From contig NZ_VIWU01000001.1 of assembly GCF_007994075.1 (NCBI RefSeq), forward strand, positions 868,001-932,000: DNA of 64,000 nucleotides, read 5' to 3'. This document shows positions 1 to 8,441 of the stretch, in pieces (positions within the stretch are counted from its first letter, which is position 1; each line of letters opens with the position of its first letter). Under the pieces are notes generated by a model. The model was not told the DNA's origin. It worked only from the letters and a program-made list of their open reading frames with translations, and did no database searches. Both the position numbers and the translations under genes were made by a program. The stretch is from Pseudonocardia hierapolitana. GTDB lineage: Bacteria; Actinomycetota; Actinomycetes; Mycobacteriales; Pseudonocardiaceae.

Positions 1-154
1 CGTCCCCCAGGACCGCCTCGAGGTGCGCGATCCCGCCCTCCCCGAAGAACCGGGGGTCGAAGTCCCGGATCCGGCCACTCACGTCGACGATCGAGTCCTC
101 GTGCAGGACACCGGGGCGTTCCCGGCCGGGTTCACCGAATCGCACGAGCTTCAT
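1..154 (-). CDS. Fumarylacetoacetate hydrolase family protein, N-terminal part (runs off window)
   Basis: Only the first 51 codons lie in the window. The translation begins MKLVRFGEPGRERPGVL, followed by a segment on the pattern of the short N-terminal domain that precedes the catalytic fold of FAH-family hydrolases (2-oxo acid hydrolases, ureidoglycolate lyase-like enzymes). The ATG is at 152-154, only 27 bases after the stop of the enoyl-CoA hydratase gene, so it is almost certainly the next gene of the same minus-strand operon. FAH-family enzymes cleave C-C bonds of acylpyruvates or related oxo acids in the cytoplasm. The catalytic metal-binding residues are outside the window, so the substrate cannot be judged. 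Confidence 0.7.
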   Translation of the reverse strand, partial: MKLVRFGEPGRERPGVLHEDSIVDVSGRIRDFDPRFFGEGGIAHLEAVLGD

Positions 155-181
155 CAGTCGGTCCACCTTCCATCTCGGATA

Positions 182-955
182 TCAGGTCCCGGTCCACCGG
201 GGTGGGCGCTTCTCCCGAAAAGCAGCGGGGCCTTCCGCGCCGTCGACCGAGCCGAGCGCCCGGACCACCGCGGGGGTCGCGTTCTGCGTGATCTCCTCGG
301 GGCTGGGCCGGGTGCTCGCGAGGAGCAGCTGCTTGATCGCCCGGTGCGACAGCGGAGCCGCCCGCAGGACGCGCTCGACCCACCGGTCCACCGCGGCGTC
401 GAGCTCGCCCGCGGGCACCGCCTCGTTGACCAGCCCGAGGTCGAGCGCCTCCGCGGCCGACAGCCGCCGCCCGGTGAACATGACGTCGGCGGCGACCTTG
501 CGCGGGACGGCGCCCAGCAGCAGGGGCACCCCACCGTCGAGGGGCAGGCGCCCGACGAGCGCCTCCGGCAGCCCGAACACCGCGCTCTCGGCGGCCACCG
601 CGAGATCGGCCCCGAGGACCATCTCGAAGCCCCCGCCAAGGGCGAGGCCGTTCACCCGCGCGATGACGGGGGTGAGCAGGCTCTGCCGGACCGAGATCCC
701 GCCGAACCCGCCGCGGCGGGTGTCCGACCAGTAGGCGAGCCCGTCGGGGTCCCCCGACTTCATGTCGGCGCCCACGCAGAACGCGCGGTCGCCGGTGCCG
801 GTGAGCACGGCGACCCGGATCCGCTCGTCGCGCTCCACCCGGTCCCACGCGTCCTCGAGCTCGCGCTGCGTGCGCCGGTCCACGGCGTTGAGCACGTCCG
901 GCCGGTCGATGGTGATCCGCCCGACGTGGCCGTCGACCTCGAAGCGCACGTTCAC
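182..955 (-). CDS. Enoyl-CoA hydratase/isomerase (crotonase) family protein
   Basis: A 257-residue crotonase-fold protein, the usual length for the family. The first oxyanion-hole segment AFCVGADM is near residues 58-65 and the second, LALGGGFEMVLGADLAVA, is near 105-120. The following PEALVGRLPLDGG and the downstream AAEALDLGLVNEAVP are also standard crotonase landmarks. Family members hydrate or isomerise acyl-CoA thioesters in the cytoplasm. The GTG start at 953-955 overlaps the TGA of the CoA-transferase gene by four bases, so the two are translationally coupled. Its likely job is to process the CoA thioester made by that transferase. Substrate specificity cannot be read from sequence. 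Confidence 0.9.
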   Translation of the reverse strand: MNVRFEVDGHVGRITIDRPDVLNAVDRRTQRELEDAWDRVERDERIRVAVLTGTGDRAFCVGADMKSGDPDGLAYWSDTRRGGFGGISVRQSLLTPVIARVNGLALGGGFEMVLGADLAVAAESAVFGLPEALVGRLPLDGGVPLLLGAVPRKVAADVMFTGRRLSAAEALDLGLVNEAVPAGELDAAVDRWVERVLRAAPLSHRAIKQLLLASTRPSPEEITQNATPAVVRALGSVDGAEGPAAFREKRPPRWTGT

Positions 956-2136
956 GACACGACCCCGGCCGATCTCAGCGCCGCGACCCGGTCGACGTCG
1001 TAGCCGAGCTCGGCGAGGACGGCGTCGGTGTGCTCACCCAGCCGGGGCGGCGCGAATCGGACCCGCGCCCCGCCGTCGGACAGCTTCACCGGCGACCCGA
1101 CGGTGCGGACCGCCTCGCCGTCGCGAGCGATCTCGACGACCATGCCGTTGGCCTCGGTCTGCGGGTCGCAGAGGGCCTCGTCGAGGGTGCGGATCGGGGC
1201 GCAGAGCAGGTCCTCCTTCTCCAGCACCTCGATCCAGTGCTTGGTGGTGTTCTGCCGGAACACAGCACCCAGCTCGACGTGCAGCTCGGCGCGGTTGGCG
1301 CACTGCAGTGCGAACGTGGCGAAGCGGGGCTGCCGGGTGAGGTCCTCCATGCCGAGGGCGGCGCAGATGTCGGCGATCGGGTCGTCCCGGAAGGCACCGA
1401 CGAGCACCAGCGCCCCGTCGCTCGTCTCGAAGGCGCCGGTGTGCGGCATGGCCACCCAGTTCAGCTCGACGCCGCGCATCAGCAGGTGGGTGGCCTCCTG
1501 CATCTGCATGGCCAGCATCGCGTCGTACAGCGATGCCTGCACGAGCTGGCCCCGCCCGGTCTTCTCCCTGGCGAGCAGCGCGAGCAGGATGCCCTGCATC
1601 AGGTGCATCCCGGCCGAGTAGTCCGCGACCGTCGTGGCGAACATCTGCGGCGGCCGGTTCGGGTCCGCCCTGCGGTGCGTGGCGCCGGTGAGGGCCTGCG
1701 CCAGCATGTCCTGGCCACCCTTGCTCCGGTAGGGACCGGTCAGGCCGTAGCCGGTGCCCACGGCGAAGATCAGCCGCGGGTTGATCTCGCGCAGCTCCTC
1801 CCAGCCGAGCCCGAGCCGCTCCATCACACCGGGCCGGAAGTTGCTCACCACGACGTCCGCCCCGCGCGCCAGCTCGCGGGCGATCGTGCGGCCCTCCGGC
1901 CTGGTCAGGTCGAGCACGATGCTGCGCTTGTTCCGGTTCAGGCTGCTGAACGCGGGGTTGTCCGGACCCGCCGGGTCGTCGGGCAGCACGGCGCGCGCGA
2001 GATCGCCCGTCCCCGTCCGCTCGACCTTGATCACGTCGGCGCCGTAGTCGCCGAGCATCTGGGTCGCCGACGGACCCAGCATGATCTGGGTGAAGTCGAT
2101 GACCCGCACTCCGTCGAGGGGCTGGCTGGACACCAC
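952..2136 (-). CDS. CaiB/BaiF class III CoA-transferase
   Basis: A 394-residue type III acyl-CoA transferase, moving CoA between carboxylic acids in the cytoplasm. Family marks are the N-terminal GVRVIDFTQIMLGPSATQ, the ADVIKVE segment, the VVSNFRPGVMERLGLG block, and TVADYSAGMH, which carries the conserved aspartate that forms the acyl-anhydride intermediate. Two adjacent GTG codons are possible starts; I take the first (2134-2136) because GGAG lies six bases before it. The 3' end overlaps the hydratase start by four bases. Between it and the asparaginase gene are about 40 bases, so it belongs to the same operon. A second CoA-transferase of this class is at 50630-51838. Confidence 0.9.
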   Translation of the reverse strand: MVSSQPLDGVRVIDFTQIMLGPSATQMLGDYGADVIKVERTGTGDLARAVLPDDPAGPDNPAFSSLNRNKRSIVLDLTRPEGRTIARELARGADVVVSNFRPGVMERLGLGWEELREINPRLIFAVGTGYGLTGPYRSKGGQDMLAQALTGATHRRADPNRPPQMFATTVADYSAGMHLMQGILLALLAREKTGRGQLVQASLYDAMLAMQMQEATHLLMRGVELNWVAMPHTGAFETSDGALVLVGAFRDDPIADICAALGMEDLTRQPRFATFALQCANRAELHVELGAVFRQNTTKHWIEVLEKEDLLCAPIRTLDEALCDPQTEANGMVVEIARDGEAVRTVGSPVKLSDGGARVRFAPPRLGEHTDAVLAELGYDVDRVAALRSAGVVS

Positions 2137-2177
2137 GGACGTCTCCTGTCTCGCGTCGGCTGCTCGTTCTCCCGCAC

Positions 2178-3158
2178 TCACCTCGGGAACACCTCGTGGA
2201 CGTCGCGGCCCAGCGCCAGCGCCACCTGCAGGCGCAGCCGCGCCTTGAGGGCCGGCAACCGGCCGGCGTGGACGGCACCCAGGCTGCGCAGGTGCGCCTC
2301 CCCGCCCGGCCCGCCGTAGGTGTCGTGCAGGGTCGGGCCCGCCGCGCACCGCGAGGCGATCACGACCGGGGTGCCCCCACCGACGGCATCGCCGATCGCG
2401 GCGGCCACCGACGGCGGCGTGTGGCCACCACCGGTTCCCGCGACGACGATGCCGTCGGCCCGCTGGGAAGCAGCTTCGATCAGCGCGCCGTCCGCACCCG
2501 CGTAGATCCACACCAGCTCCACGCGGGTCGCGCCGAGGGAGGTGGGCAGGCCGAGGTGGTCCGAGTCGTCCGGGGCGGCGTTCATCCGCACCCGCCCCTC
2601 GACGACCACCCCGGCCGGGCCGGTCTCGGGCGAGGCGAACGCGGCCGGCCGGCTGGTGTGCGCCTTGGTGACCCACCGGGCCAGGTGCAGCTCGTCGCCG
2701 AACGCCAGCAGCGGGCCGTAGGCGGCCAGCCCGCGGTACGAGGCGGCCACCACCGCGGTCCGCAGGTTCCCGCCGCCGTCGTGGCCGGGGTCCGCCGGCA
2801 GCCGCATCGCCCCGGTCACCACGACGGGCACGTCCACGTCGAGCATCGCGGCGAGGGCGTACACCGTCTCCTCCATGGTGTCCGTCCCGTGCGTGACCAC
2901 CACCCCGGAGCAGCCGGCGGCCACCTCGGCGAGCACGCGGGTGGCGATGTCGTGCATGTCGGGCGGGGTCATGGCGCGGCCGGGGATGCGGCGCACGTCG
3001 CAGCTGCGGATGTCGGCGATGCCGTCGAGGGAGCCCGCGCCCGCGGCGATCTCGCCCGCGGAGAGCCCCGACCCGTTGCGCCCGCGGGCGTCGGCGACGG
3101 CGGAGATGGTGCCGCCGGTTCCCACCACGACGATCTCGGGCAGAGTCGTGGCCGTCAC
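2178..3158 (-). CDS. Asparaginase/glutaminase-fold amidohydrolase
   Basis: A 326-residue protein of the bacterial asparaginase I/II family. Both catalytic motifs are present: VVGTGGTIS with the first threonine at about residue 17, and VVTHGTDTMEET with the Thr-Asp pair at about 92-93. A conserved lysine lies in the RWVTKAHTSRP segment near residue 165. There is no signal peptide, so it should be cytoplasmic. The GTG at 3156-3158 overlaps the TGA of the MmgE/PrpD gene by four bases. In this operon, between a CoA-transferase and a cyclic amidohydrolase, the substrate may be an amide intermediate rather than asparagine itself; that is inference. Family members also act on D-amides and other side-chain amides. 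Confidence 0.88.
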   Translation of the reverse strand: MTATTLPEIVVVGTGGTISAVADARGRNGSGLSAGEIAAGAGSLDGIADIRSCDVRRIPGRAMTPPDMHDIATRVLAEVAAGCSGVVVTHGTDTMEETVYALAAMLDVDVPVVVTGAMRLPADPGHDGGGNLRTAVVAASYRGLAAYGPLLAFGDELHLARWVTKAHTSRPAAFASPETGPAGVVVEGRVRMNAAPDDSDHLGLPTSLGATRVELVWIYAGADGALIEAASQRADGIVVAGTGGGHTPPSVAAAIGDAVGGGTPVVIASRCAAGPTLHDTYGGPGGEAHLRSLGAVHAGRLPALKARLRLQVALALGRDVHEVFPR

Positions 3159-4438
3159 AGCGCACCGTCGATCAGCGTCGCGCAGTCCTCGACGTCGCGC
3201 AGGGAGGTCAGCCGCTCGTGGACGGGTGCGGCGCCGGGGACCAGCGCCGCGAACTTCGCGGCGAGCTCGGCCTCCGTCGCCGGCCGCGCCGGTCCGCCCT
3301 TCGGCTCGGTCACGAGCGCGGTGTCCTCGCCGTCCGGGCCGACGACGGTGACGCGCGCGGCGTGCGTGCCGGGGTGGTGTTCCTCGAGGTCGGGAGCGGC
3401 GACGACCCTGACCCGCGCCGCCAGCGCGGCGACCTCCGGGTCGTGGTCGAACGACCGCACGCGCGCCGGGTCCTTGCACAGGGCGGCGGCGACCGCGTAC
3501 GGCAGCGAGAACCGGCTGGACAGGGAGTTGGGCCGGGGCTGCCCGGCGAACTTCACGTTGCCCGCCACGGTCTCGACCCGGACCTCGATGATCCGGCCAG
3601 GGCGGGCAACCTGCCGCGCGGCCTCCACGGCGCAGTGCAGCGGCCCCGCCACGCTGAGGTGCTTGGTGACGGCGTCGTGCACGGCGAGCCGCGCCGGGTC
3701 GACGTCGCCGCCGAGCGCGTCCGCGTCCCGTGGCTCGCCCGCGATCTGACCGAACGCCTCCTCCAGCGCACCGGTGGCACCGACGAAACCGGCGTCGGCG
3801 AGGTCGGCGGCCGTGATCGCGACCAGGTTCGCCAGCCCCACGACGGCGTTGCGCGCCGAGACCCCCTCGAAGCACGCCGACCAGGTCGACAGGATCGGCA
3901 GGGTCGAGGCCACCCGGGCGGCCGCCGACGGGGACGTCCCGGTCAGCCTCGCGACCGCGACGGCACCGCCGACGGCACCGAGGTGGCCGTGCGGGTGTGC
4001 CGGGTACCGGAGCCGGTAGGCGCGGAACAGCCGGGCGGCCACCTCGTACCCGGCCACGACGGCCGCGATCAGCTCCGCGCCGCAGCGGTGCTCGCGCTGG
4101 GCGGCGGCGAGCGCGGCGGGGATCACGTGGGCGCCTGCGTGGCCCCCACCGACGAGACCGTCGTCGAGCTCGAGGGCCACGCAGGCGCAGCCGTTCACGA
4201 AAGCAGCGACACCGGCCTCGCCCCACCGGTCGCCCGACACCAGCATCCTGGCCTGCCGCGTGCTCGCGGCCTTGTCCGCGTACCGGGTGAGCTCGCACCG
4301 CCGAGCGCCCGCGATCGCCGCCCCGACGAGGTCGGTGACCAGCAGCTCGACCTGTCGCACGGTCGGCTCCGCGAGGTCGGAGTAGGCCAGTCCGGCCGCC
4401 CGGCCGGCCAGGTCGTCGAGTGCGGTCGGGGCGTTCAT
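3155..4438 (-). CDS. MmgE/PrpD family protein
   Basis: A 427-residue protein with the MmgE/PrpD layout: an N-terminal helical domain (DLVGAAIAGARR near residue 36; VNGCACVALELDDG near 81-94) followed by GGHAGAHVIPAALAAA and the C-terminal domain with KFAGQPRPNSLSSRFSLPYA. The family contains 2-methylcitrate dehydratase, cis-aconitate decarboxylase and iminodisuccinate epimerase. The last is notable because it works in an aspartate-type pathway, and an asparaginase is next door. The ATG overlaps the amidohydrolase stop (ATGA), and its own TGA overlaps the asparaginase GTG. Family assignment is firm; the reaction is not. Confidence 0.88.
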   Translation of the reverse strand: MNAPTALDDLAGRAAGLAYSDLAEPTVRQVELLVTDLVGAAIAGARRCELTRYADKAASTRQARMLVSGDRWGEAGVAAFVNGCACVALELDDGLVGGGHAGAHVIPAALAAAQREHRCGAELIAAVVAGYEVAARLFRAYRLRYPAHPHGHLGAVGGAVAVARLTGTSPSAAARVASTLPILSTWSACFEGVSARNAVVGLANLVAITAADLADAGFVGATGALEEAFGQIAGEPRDADALGGDVDPARLAVHDAVTKHLSVAGPLHCAVEAARQVARPGRIIEVRVETVAGNVKFAGQPRPNSLSSRFSLPYAVAAALCKDPARVRSFDHDPEVAALAARVRVVAAPDLEEHHPGTHAARVTVVGPDGEDTALVTEPKGGPARPATEAELAAKFAALVPGAAPVHERLTSLRDVEDCATLIDGAL

Positions 4439-5856
4439 GCGACGCTCACCGCGGCGTCCGCCGCCTCGGCCGCGCTGGTGCGCACCAGCCGGCCACGCCG
4501 CTGCGCCACCGGTTCGCCGTCGCGCATCACGACCTCACCGCGCAGCAGGGACGCGACGGCCGTCCCACGGACGGTCCACCCGTCGTACACCGAGGCCTTG
4601 TGCTTGGTGTGCAGTTCGCCGGCGACGATGCGGCGCTCGCGGTGCGGATCGACGAGGGTGAGGTCGGCGTCCAGGCCGGGGGCGATGCGGCCCTTGCGGT
4701 GGTCGATCGAGTACAGCCGTGCGGTCTGCTCGGCGAGCACCGCCGCGACCCGTTCCGGAGCGAGCCGGCCGCGGGCCATCTCGTTGAGCATCAGCGGGAC
4801 CATCGTCTCCACGCCGTGCACGCCGGCCGGCCGCGTGGCGAGGGACCCCTCCAACTCCTCCAGCGTGTGCGGGGCGTGGTCGGAGCCGACCGAGGCGACG
4901 GTGCCGTCCGCGATCGCCGCCCAGAGCGCCTCCTGGTCGTCGGCGCCGCGGATCGGCGGGAACACCTTCATCCCCGATCCGTAGCGCTCGTGGTCGGCGT
5001 CGCTCAGCAGGAGGTAGTGCGGGCAGGCCTCCGCGGTGATCGGGATCCCGTCCGCACGGGCGGCCCGCACGATCTCCAGCGCCCGCGCCGTCGACGTGTG
5101 CACGACGTGGAAGCGGCACCCGGTCACCCGGGAGAACTCGGCGGCCCGCGAGACCGCGGCGATCTCGGCGAGCGCGGGCCGACCGTCCAGCAGGTCCTGG
5201 TAGGTGCGGATCTCCCCACCGATCGCGCGCTCGCCGCCGAGCACGATCTCCCGGTCCTCGCAGTGCGCCGCGAGCAGCCCGCCCCGCGCGCCGATGACCT
5301 CGAACACGCGCAGGACGTCGCCCGCGTCGGGCGGCGCGATGATGTCGTCCGGCGCGGCGTCGCCGGTGTTGTAGACGAGCTTCTTCGTGCGCTTGTCCAG
5401 TGCGTAGCCCCAGAACAGCTTGATCGCCACGGCGCCCGCGTCGAGCAGGCCGGGCAGGTCGTCGAGGTTCGACGCACCGAACGCCTGGCCCCACAGCCCG
5501 AAGTCGACCGACGCCGTGCGCTCGTGGGCGGCCGCCCGCTCCTCGAAGGTCGCACGGTCGCTGATCGGCGGAACGGCGTTGGGCATCTCCAGCAGCGTCG
5601 TGACGCCGCTGCACAGAGCGGCCAGCGTGGAGTGGGCGAAGTCCTCCTTGGCGGTCTGCCCCGGATCGCGCGAGTGCACGTGCGGGTCGATGAACCCGGG
5701 GAAGACCAGCAGGCCGGACGCGTCGACCCGCTCGTCGGCCGCCGCGGCGCCGCCGCTCTCCAGGATCCCGGCGATCCTGCCGTCTGTGCAGAGCAGGTCC
5801 GCCCTGACCTGCCCCGACGCGGTGACCAGCGTGCCACCCGTGACGAGCACCCTCAT
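4435..5856 (-). CDS. Dihydroorotase/allantoinase-like cyclic amidohydrolase
   Basis: A 473-residue metal-dependent amidohydrolase of the dihydroorotase/dihydropyrimidinase/allantoinase group, which open cyclic ureides, imides or amides. Metal ligands fit the family: His59 and His61 in FIDPHVHSRDPG, a candidate carbamylated lysine at 146 in AVAIKLFWG, His198 (LAAHCED), His253 (HVVHTST) and Asp326 (VGSDHAPH). Composite-domain strands lie at both ends. It is the first enzyme gene downstream of the ABC importer genes, so it may act first on the imported compound, with the asparaginase and MmgE/PrpD proteins acting later. No pyrimidine genes are nearby, which argues against biosynthetic dihydroorotase. 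Confidence 0.88.
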   Translation of the reverse strand: MRVLVTGGTLVTASGQVRADLLCTDGRIAGILESGGAAAADERVDASGLLVFPGFIDPHVHSRDPGQTAKEDFAHSTLAALCSGVTTLLEMPNAVPPISDRATFEERAAAHERTASVDFGLWGQAFGASNLDDLPGLLDAGAVAIKLFWGYALDKRTKKLVYNTGDAAPDDIIAPPDAGDVLRVFEVIGARGGLLAAHCEDREIVLGGERAIGGEIRTYQDLLDGRPALAEIAAVSRAAEFSRVTGCRFHVVHTSTARALEIVRAARADGIPITAEACPHYLLLSDADHERYGSGMKVFPPIRGADDQEALWAAIADGTVASVGSDHAPHTLEELEGSLATRPAGVHGVETMVPLMLNEMARGRLAPERVAAVLAEQTARLYSIDHRKGRIAPGLDADLTLVDPHRERRIVAGELHTKHKASVYDGWTVRGTAVASLLRGEVVMRDGEPVAQRRGRLVRTSAAEAADAAVSVA

Positions 5857-6920
5857 CGTTCATCCCCGCTTCGGTGGTTCGCTGCCGCTGGACGTCGGAC
5901 CCTGGCGAACCAGGAACCCTGCGCGAGCGCGCCGGTCATGAGGGCCAGCAGGATGATCGCGCCGTAGATCGCGTTCACCCAGAACGACGGGATCTGGGAG
6001 ACGAGCAGGATGTTCTGGACGAGCGCGAGCAGCAGCACCCCGGTGGCGACCCCGACGATCCGCCCGCGCCCGCCCCGCAGGTCGATGCCGCCGATCACGG
6101 CCGCCGCGAACACCGTGAACAGGATGTTGTTGCCCTGGCTGGCCGTCACGGACGCGATGCGGGCGGTCATCAGCAGGCCGGCCAGGCCTGCGAGGGCACC
6201 GCTCGCGACGAACAGCCAGAACGTGATCCGCTCGACCCGGATGCCGCTGGCCCGCGCAGCCTCGGGGTTGCCGCCGATCGCGTAGATCTGGCGACCGGTC
6301 ACCGTGTAGCGCATGAAGAGGCCGGCCCCGACGAAGACCGCCACCGCGATCAGGACCTCGGCCGGGACACCGAGGTAGCGGGTGCTGCCGAGGAAGATGA
6401 ACACGTCAGGGAGGTTGGACAGCGTCTCCCCGCCGCCGATGCCGAGCGTCATGCCCTGGAGCAGGATCAGCATCGCGAGCGTCACGATGAACGCGTTGAG
6501 CTTCAGCGTCGCGACCAGGAACCCGTTGACCGCGCCCACGAGCCCGCCGAGCACGAAGATGAGCAGCGCGCCCAGCACCGGGTCCAGCTCGACGCCCGCG
6601 CCCCCGGCCGCCGCGGGTACCACCAGCCACACCGACAGCACCGGGGCGAAGGCCACGACCGACTGCGTCGACATGTCGAAGTGCCCGGCGATGATGATCA
6701 GCGCGGCCGCCACCGTCAGCACGCCGAGCACCGCCGACGCGGCGAGCACGTTGGTCATGATGTTGTCGACGGTGAGGAAGGCCCGGTTGAGCTGGCTCCC
6801 GACCAGCACCGCGATGAGGATCGCGGGCAGCGCGGCCAGCTGGCCGAACACCGCTGGCTTGACGGCCCCGCGCAGCCGGGTGATCGCCCGCGGCGGCGAC
6901 CCGGTGGACGTCGCGATCAC
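5853..6920 (-). CDS. Sugar-type ABC transporter permease (RbsC/BPD_transp_2 family)
   Basis: A 355-residue polytopic membrane protein of the ribose/xylose-type permease family. Typical segments are LTVAAALIIIAGHFDMSTQS, the cytoplasmic signature GGNPEAARASGIRVERITF, and AAAVIGGIDLRGGRGRIVG near the C-terminus. The start is taken as the GTG at 6918-6920 (VIATSTG), which overlaps the ATPase stop by four bases; the TGA overlaps the amidohydrolase ATG. It should form the membrane channel with the ATPase and lipoprotein encoded just upstream. The ligand is unknown. In this family it is often a sugar, but purine nucleosides and other small polar compounds are known too. Confidence 0.92.
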   Translation of the reverse strand: MIATSTGSPPRAITRLRGAVKPAVFGQLAALPAILIAVLVGSQLNRAFLTVDNIMTNVLAASAVLGVLTVAAALIIIAGHFDMSTQSVVAFAPVLSVWLVVPAAAGGAGVELDPVLGALLIFVLGGLVGAVNGFLVATLKLNAFIVTLAMLILLQGMTLGIGGGETLSNLPDVFIFLGSTRYLGVPAEVLIAVAVFVGAGLFMRYTVTGRQIYAIGGNPEAARASGIRVERITFWLFVASGALAGLAGLLMTARIASVTASQGNNILFTVFAAAVIGGIDLRGGRGRIVGVATGVLLLALVQNILLVSQIPSFWVNAIYGAIILLALMTGALAQGSWFARVRRPAAANHRSGDER

Positions 6921-8437
6921 GCGACCTCCCCCTGCATCGCGGCGACCAGGTCGGCCTCGGTCCACTCGTTCTCCAGCACTGCCACCACGCTTCCCTTGAT
7001 CATGATCAGGATCCGGTCGCACAGGGCGAAGTCGTCCGCGTCCTCGGAGAAGACGAGGACCCCTGCCCCTCGGTCCAGGACGCTGCCGAGCGAGGTGAGG
7101 ATCGAGGCCTTCGCCGACACGTCCACCCCCGCCGTCGGGTTGACGAGCACGAGCAACTGCGGATCGGTCGCGAACGCCCGCGCCATCACGCACTTCTGCT
7201 GGTTGCCGCCGCTCAGCTCCGAGATGAGCTGGCGGGGCGAGGAGGCGACGATGCGCCACCGCCGGGAGAGCTCCCCGTAGGCCCGGTCCAGGTCGGCCCG
7301 CCTGCTGATCCTGGGCAGGAACCCCAGCGGCCGCCTTCCGATGCGCGGCGCGAGCGCCATCGTCGAGTTCTCGCTGACGTCGAGCACCGGCACCATGCCG
7401 TCGACGTGGCGGTCCTCGGGCACGTACCCGATCCCGGCGTCCAGCGCGGCCGGGACGTCACCCGGCTCGACCGTGCTGCCGCCGACGACGACGTCCCCGG
7501 TGCGCTGCTCCAGCCCGACGATCGCCCGGGCGAGCGTTGCCTTCCCGCAGCCCTCCAACCCCGCGATGCCGACGCATTCGCCCGCGCGCAGCTCGATGTC
7601 GACCGGGCCGACCCGCCGGTCGACCTGCACGTGGCGGATCGACAGCACGACCGGCGCGTCGACCTCGCCCGCGGCCCTGGTCGCGGCGGCCGACGGGGGT
7701 TGCTCGCCCACGATCGCCTCCACCAGCTCCGGCATCGTCACGTCGCCGATCCCGGCGGTGAGGATGTGCCGCGCGTCCCGCAGCACGGTGATCGAGTCGC
7801 AGACCCGGAAGACGTCCTCGAGGTGGTGGGAGATGTAGAGGACGGTCGTGCCGCGCTCGCGGAGGCGCTCGAGCAGCGCGAACAGCCTGCTCGTGTCGCT
7901 CTTGTCCAGGCCCGCCGTCGGTTCGTCCAGGATGAGCACCTCGGGGTCGGCGACCAGCGCGCGGCAGATCTCCACGATCTTCTTGTGCACCGGTTGCAAG
8001 CGCTCGACGGGCTCGGCGTGCAGGTCGCCGATGGTCCACTGGTCGAGCAGTGCCCGTGCCCGATCCCGCAACTCCGGCCAGTGGATCGCGCCGCCGCGAC
8101 GGCGCGGGTACTGCTTGATCAGCACGTTCTCCGCCGCCGTGAACGCGGGGATCAGACTCGACCGCTGGTACACGCAGCCGATCCGGTCGTCCTGACCGTG
8201 GAGCGGCTCACCGGCGATCCGCAGCTCCCCGCCGTCGGGGCGGTCGATGCCGGTGACGAGCGAGACGAGGGTCGACTTGCCTGCGCCGTTGCGGCCCAGC
8301 AGCGCGCGGGACTGCCCCTTCCCCACCGTGAACGACACGTCGTCGAGGGCGTGCGTCGAGCCGAACCACTTGCTGATGCGGTCGACCTCGATGGCCGGCG
8401 GCGGGCTGGCCGTGGATGTCGATTCGAGGGTCGGCAT
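6917..8437 (-). CDS. Sugar-type ABC transporter ATP-binding protein (two NBDs)
   Basis: A 506-residue RbsA-like ATPase with two nucleotide-binding domains in one chain. The first has Walker A GRNGAGKST, a signature-region segment VERLQPVHKK and Walker B EVLILDEPT. The second has the degenerate P-loop GLEGCGKAT, signature ELSGGNQQK and LLVLVNPTAG. The signature of domain 1 (LQPV instead of LSGG) is degenerate, so domain 2 carries the good one. Start chosen at the ATG 8435-8437 (MPTLEST); it follows the stop of the binding-protein gene by four bases. It energises import with the neighbouring permease and lipoprotein. Confidence 0.92.
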   Translation of the reverse strand: MPTLESTSTASPPPAIEVDRISKWFGSTHALDDVSFTVGKGQSRALLGRNGAGKSTLVSLVTGIDRPDGGELRIAGEPLHGQDDRIGCVYQRSSLIPAFTAAENVLIKQYPRRRGGAIHWPELRDRARALLDQWTIGDLHAEPVERLQPVHKKIVEICRALVADPEVLILDEPTAGLDKSDTSRLFALLERLRERGTTVLYISHHLEDVFRVCDSITVLRDARHILTAGIGDVTMPELVEAIVGEQPPSAAATRAAGEVDAPVVLSIRHVQVDRRVGPVDIELRAGECVGIAGLEGCGKATLARAIVGLEQRTGDVVVGGSTVEPGDVPAALDAGIGYVPEDRHVDGMVPVLDVSENSTMALAPRIGRRPLGFLPRISRRADLDRAYGELSRRWRIVASSPRQLISELSGGNQQKCVMARAFATDPQLLVLVNPTAGVDVSAKASILTSLGSVLDRGAGVLVFSEDADDFALCDRILIMIKGSVVAVLENEWTEADLVAAMQGEVA

Positions 8438-8441
8438 CGGC

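Noticed and set aside
4435..5856. Calling the amidohydrolase pyrC (biosynthetic dihydroorotase)
   Set aside because: No pyrimidine biosynthesis genes are adjacent and the operon is catabolic in character; only the superfamily call is safe.
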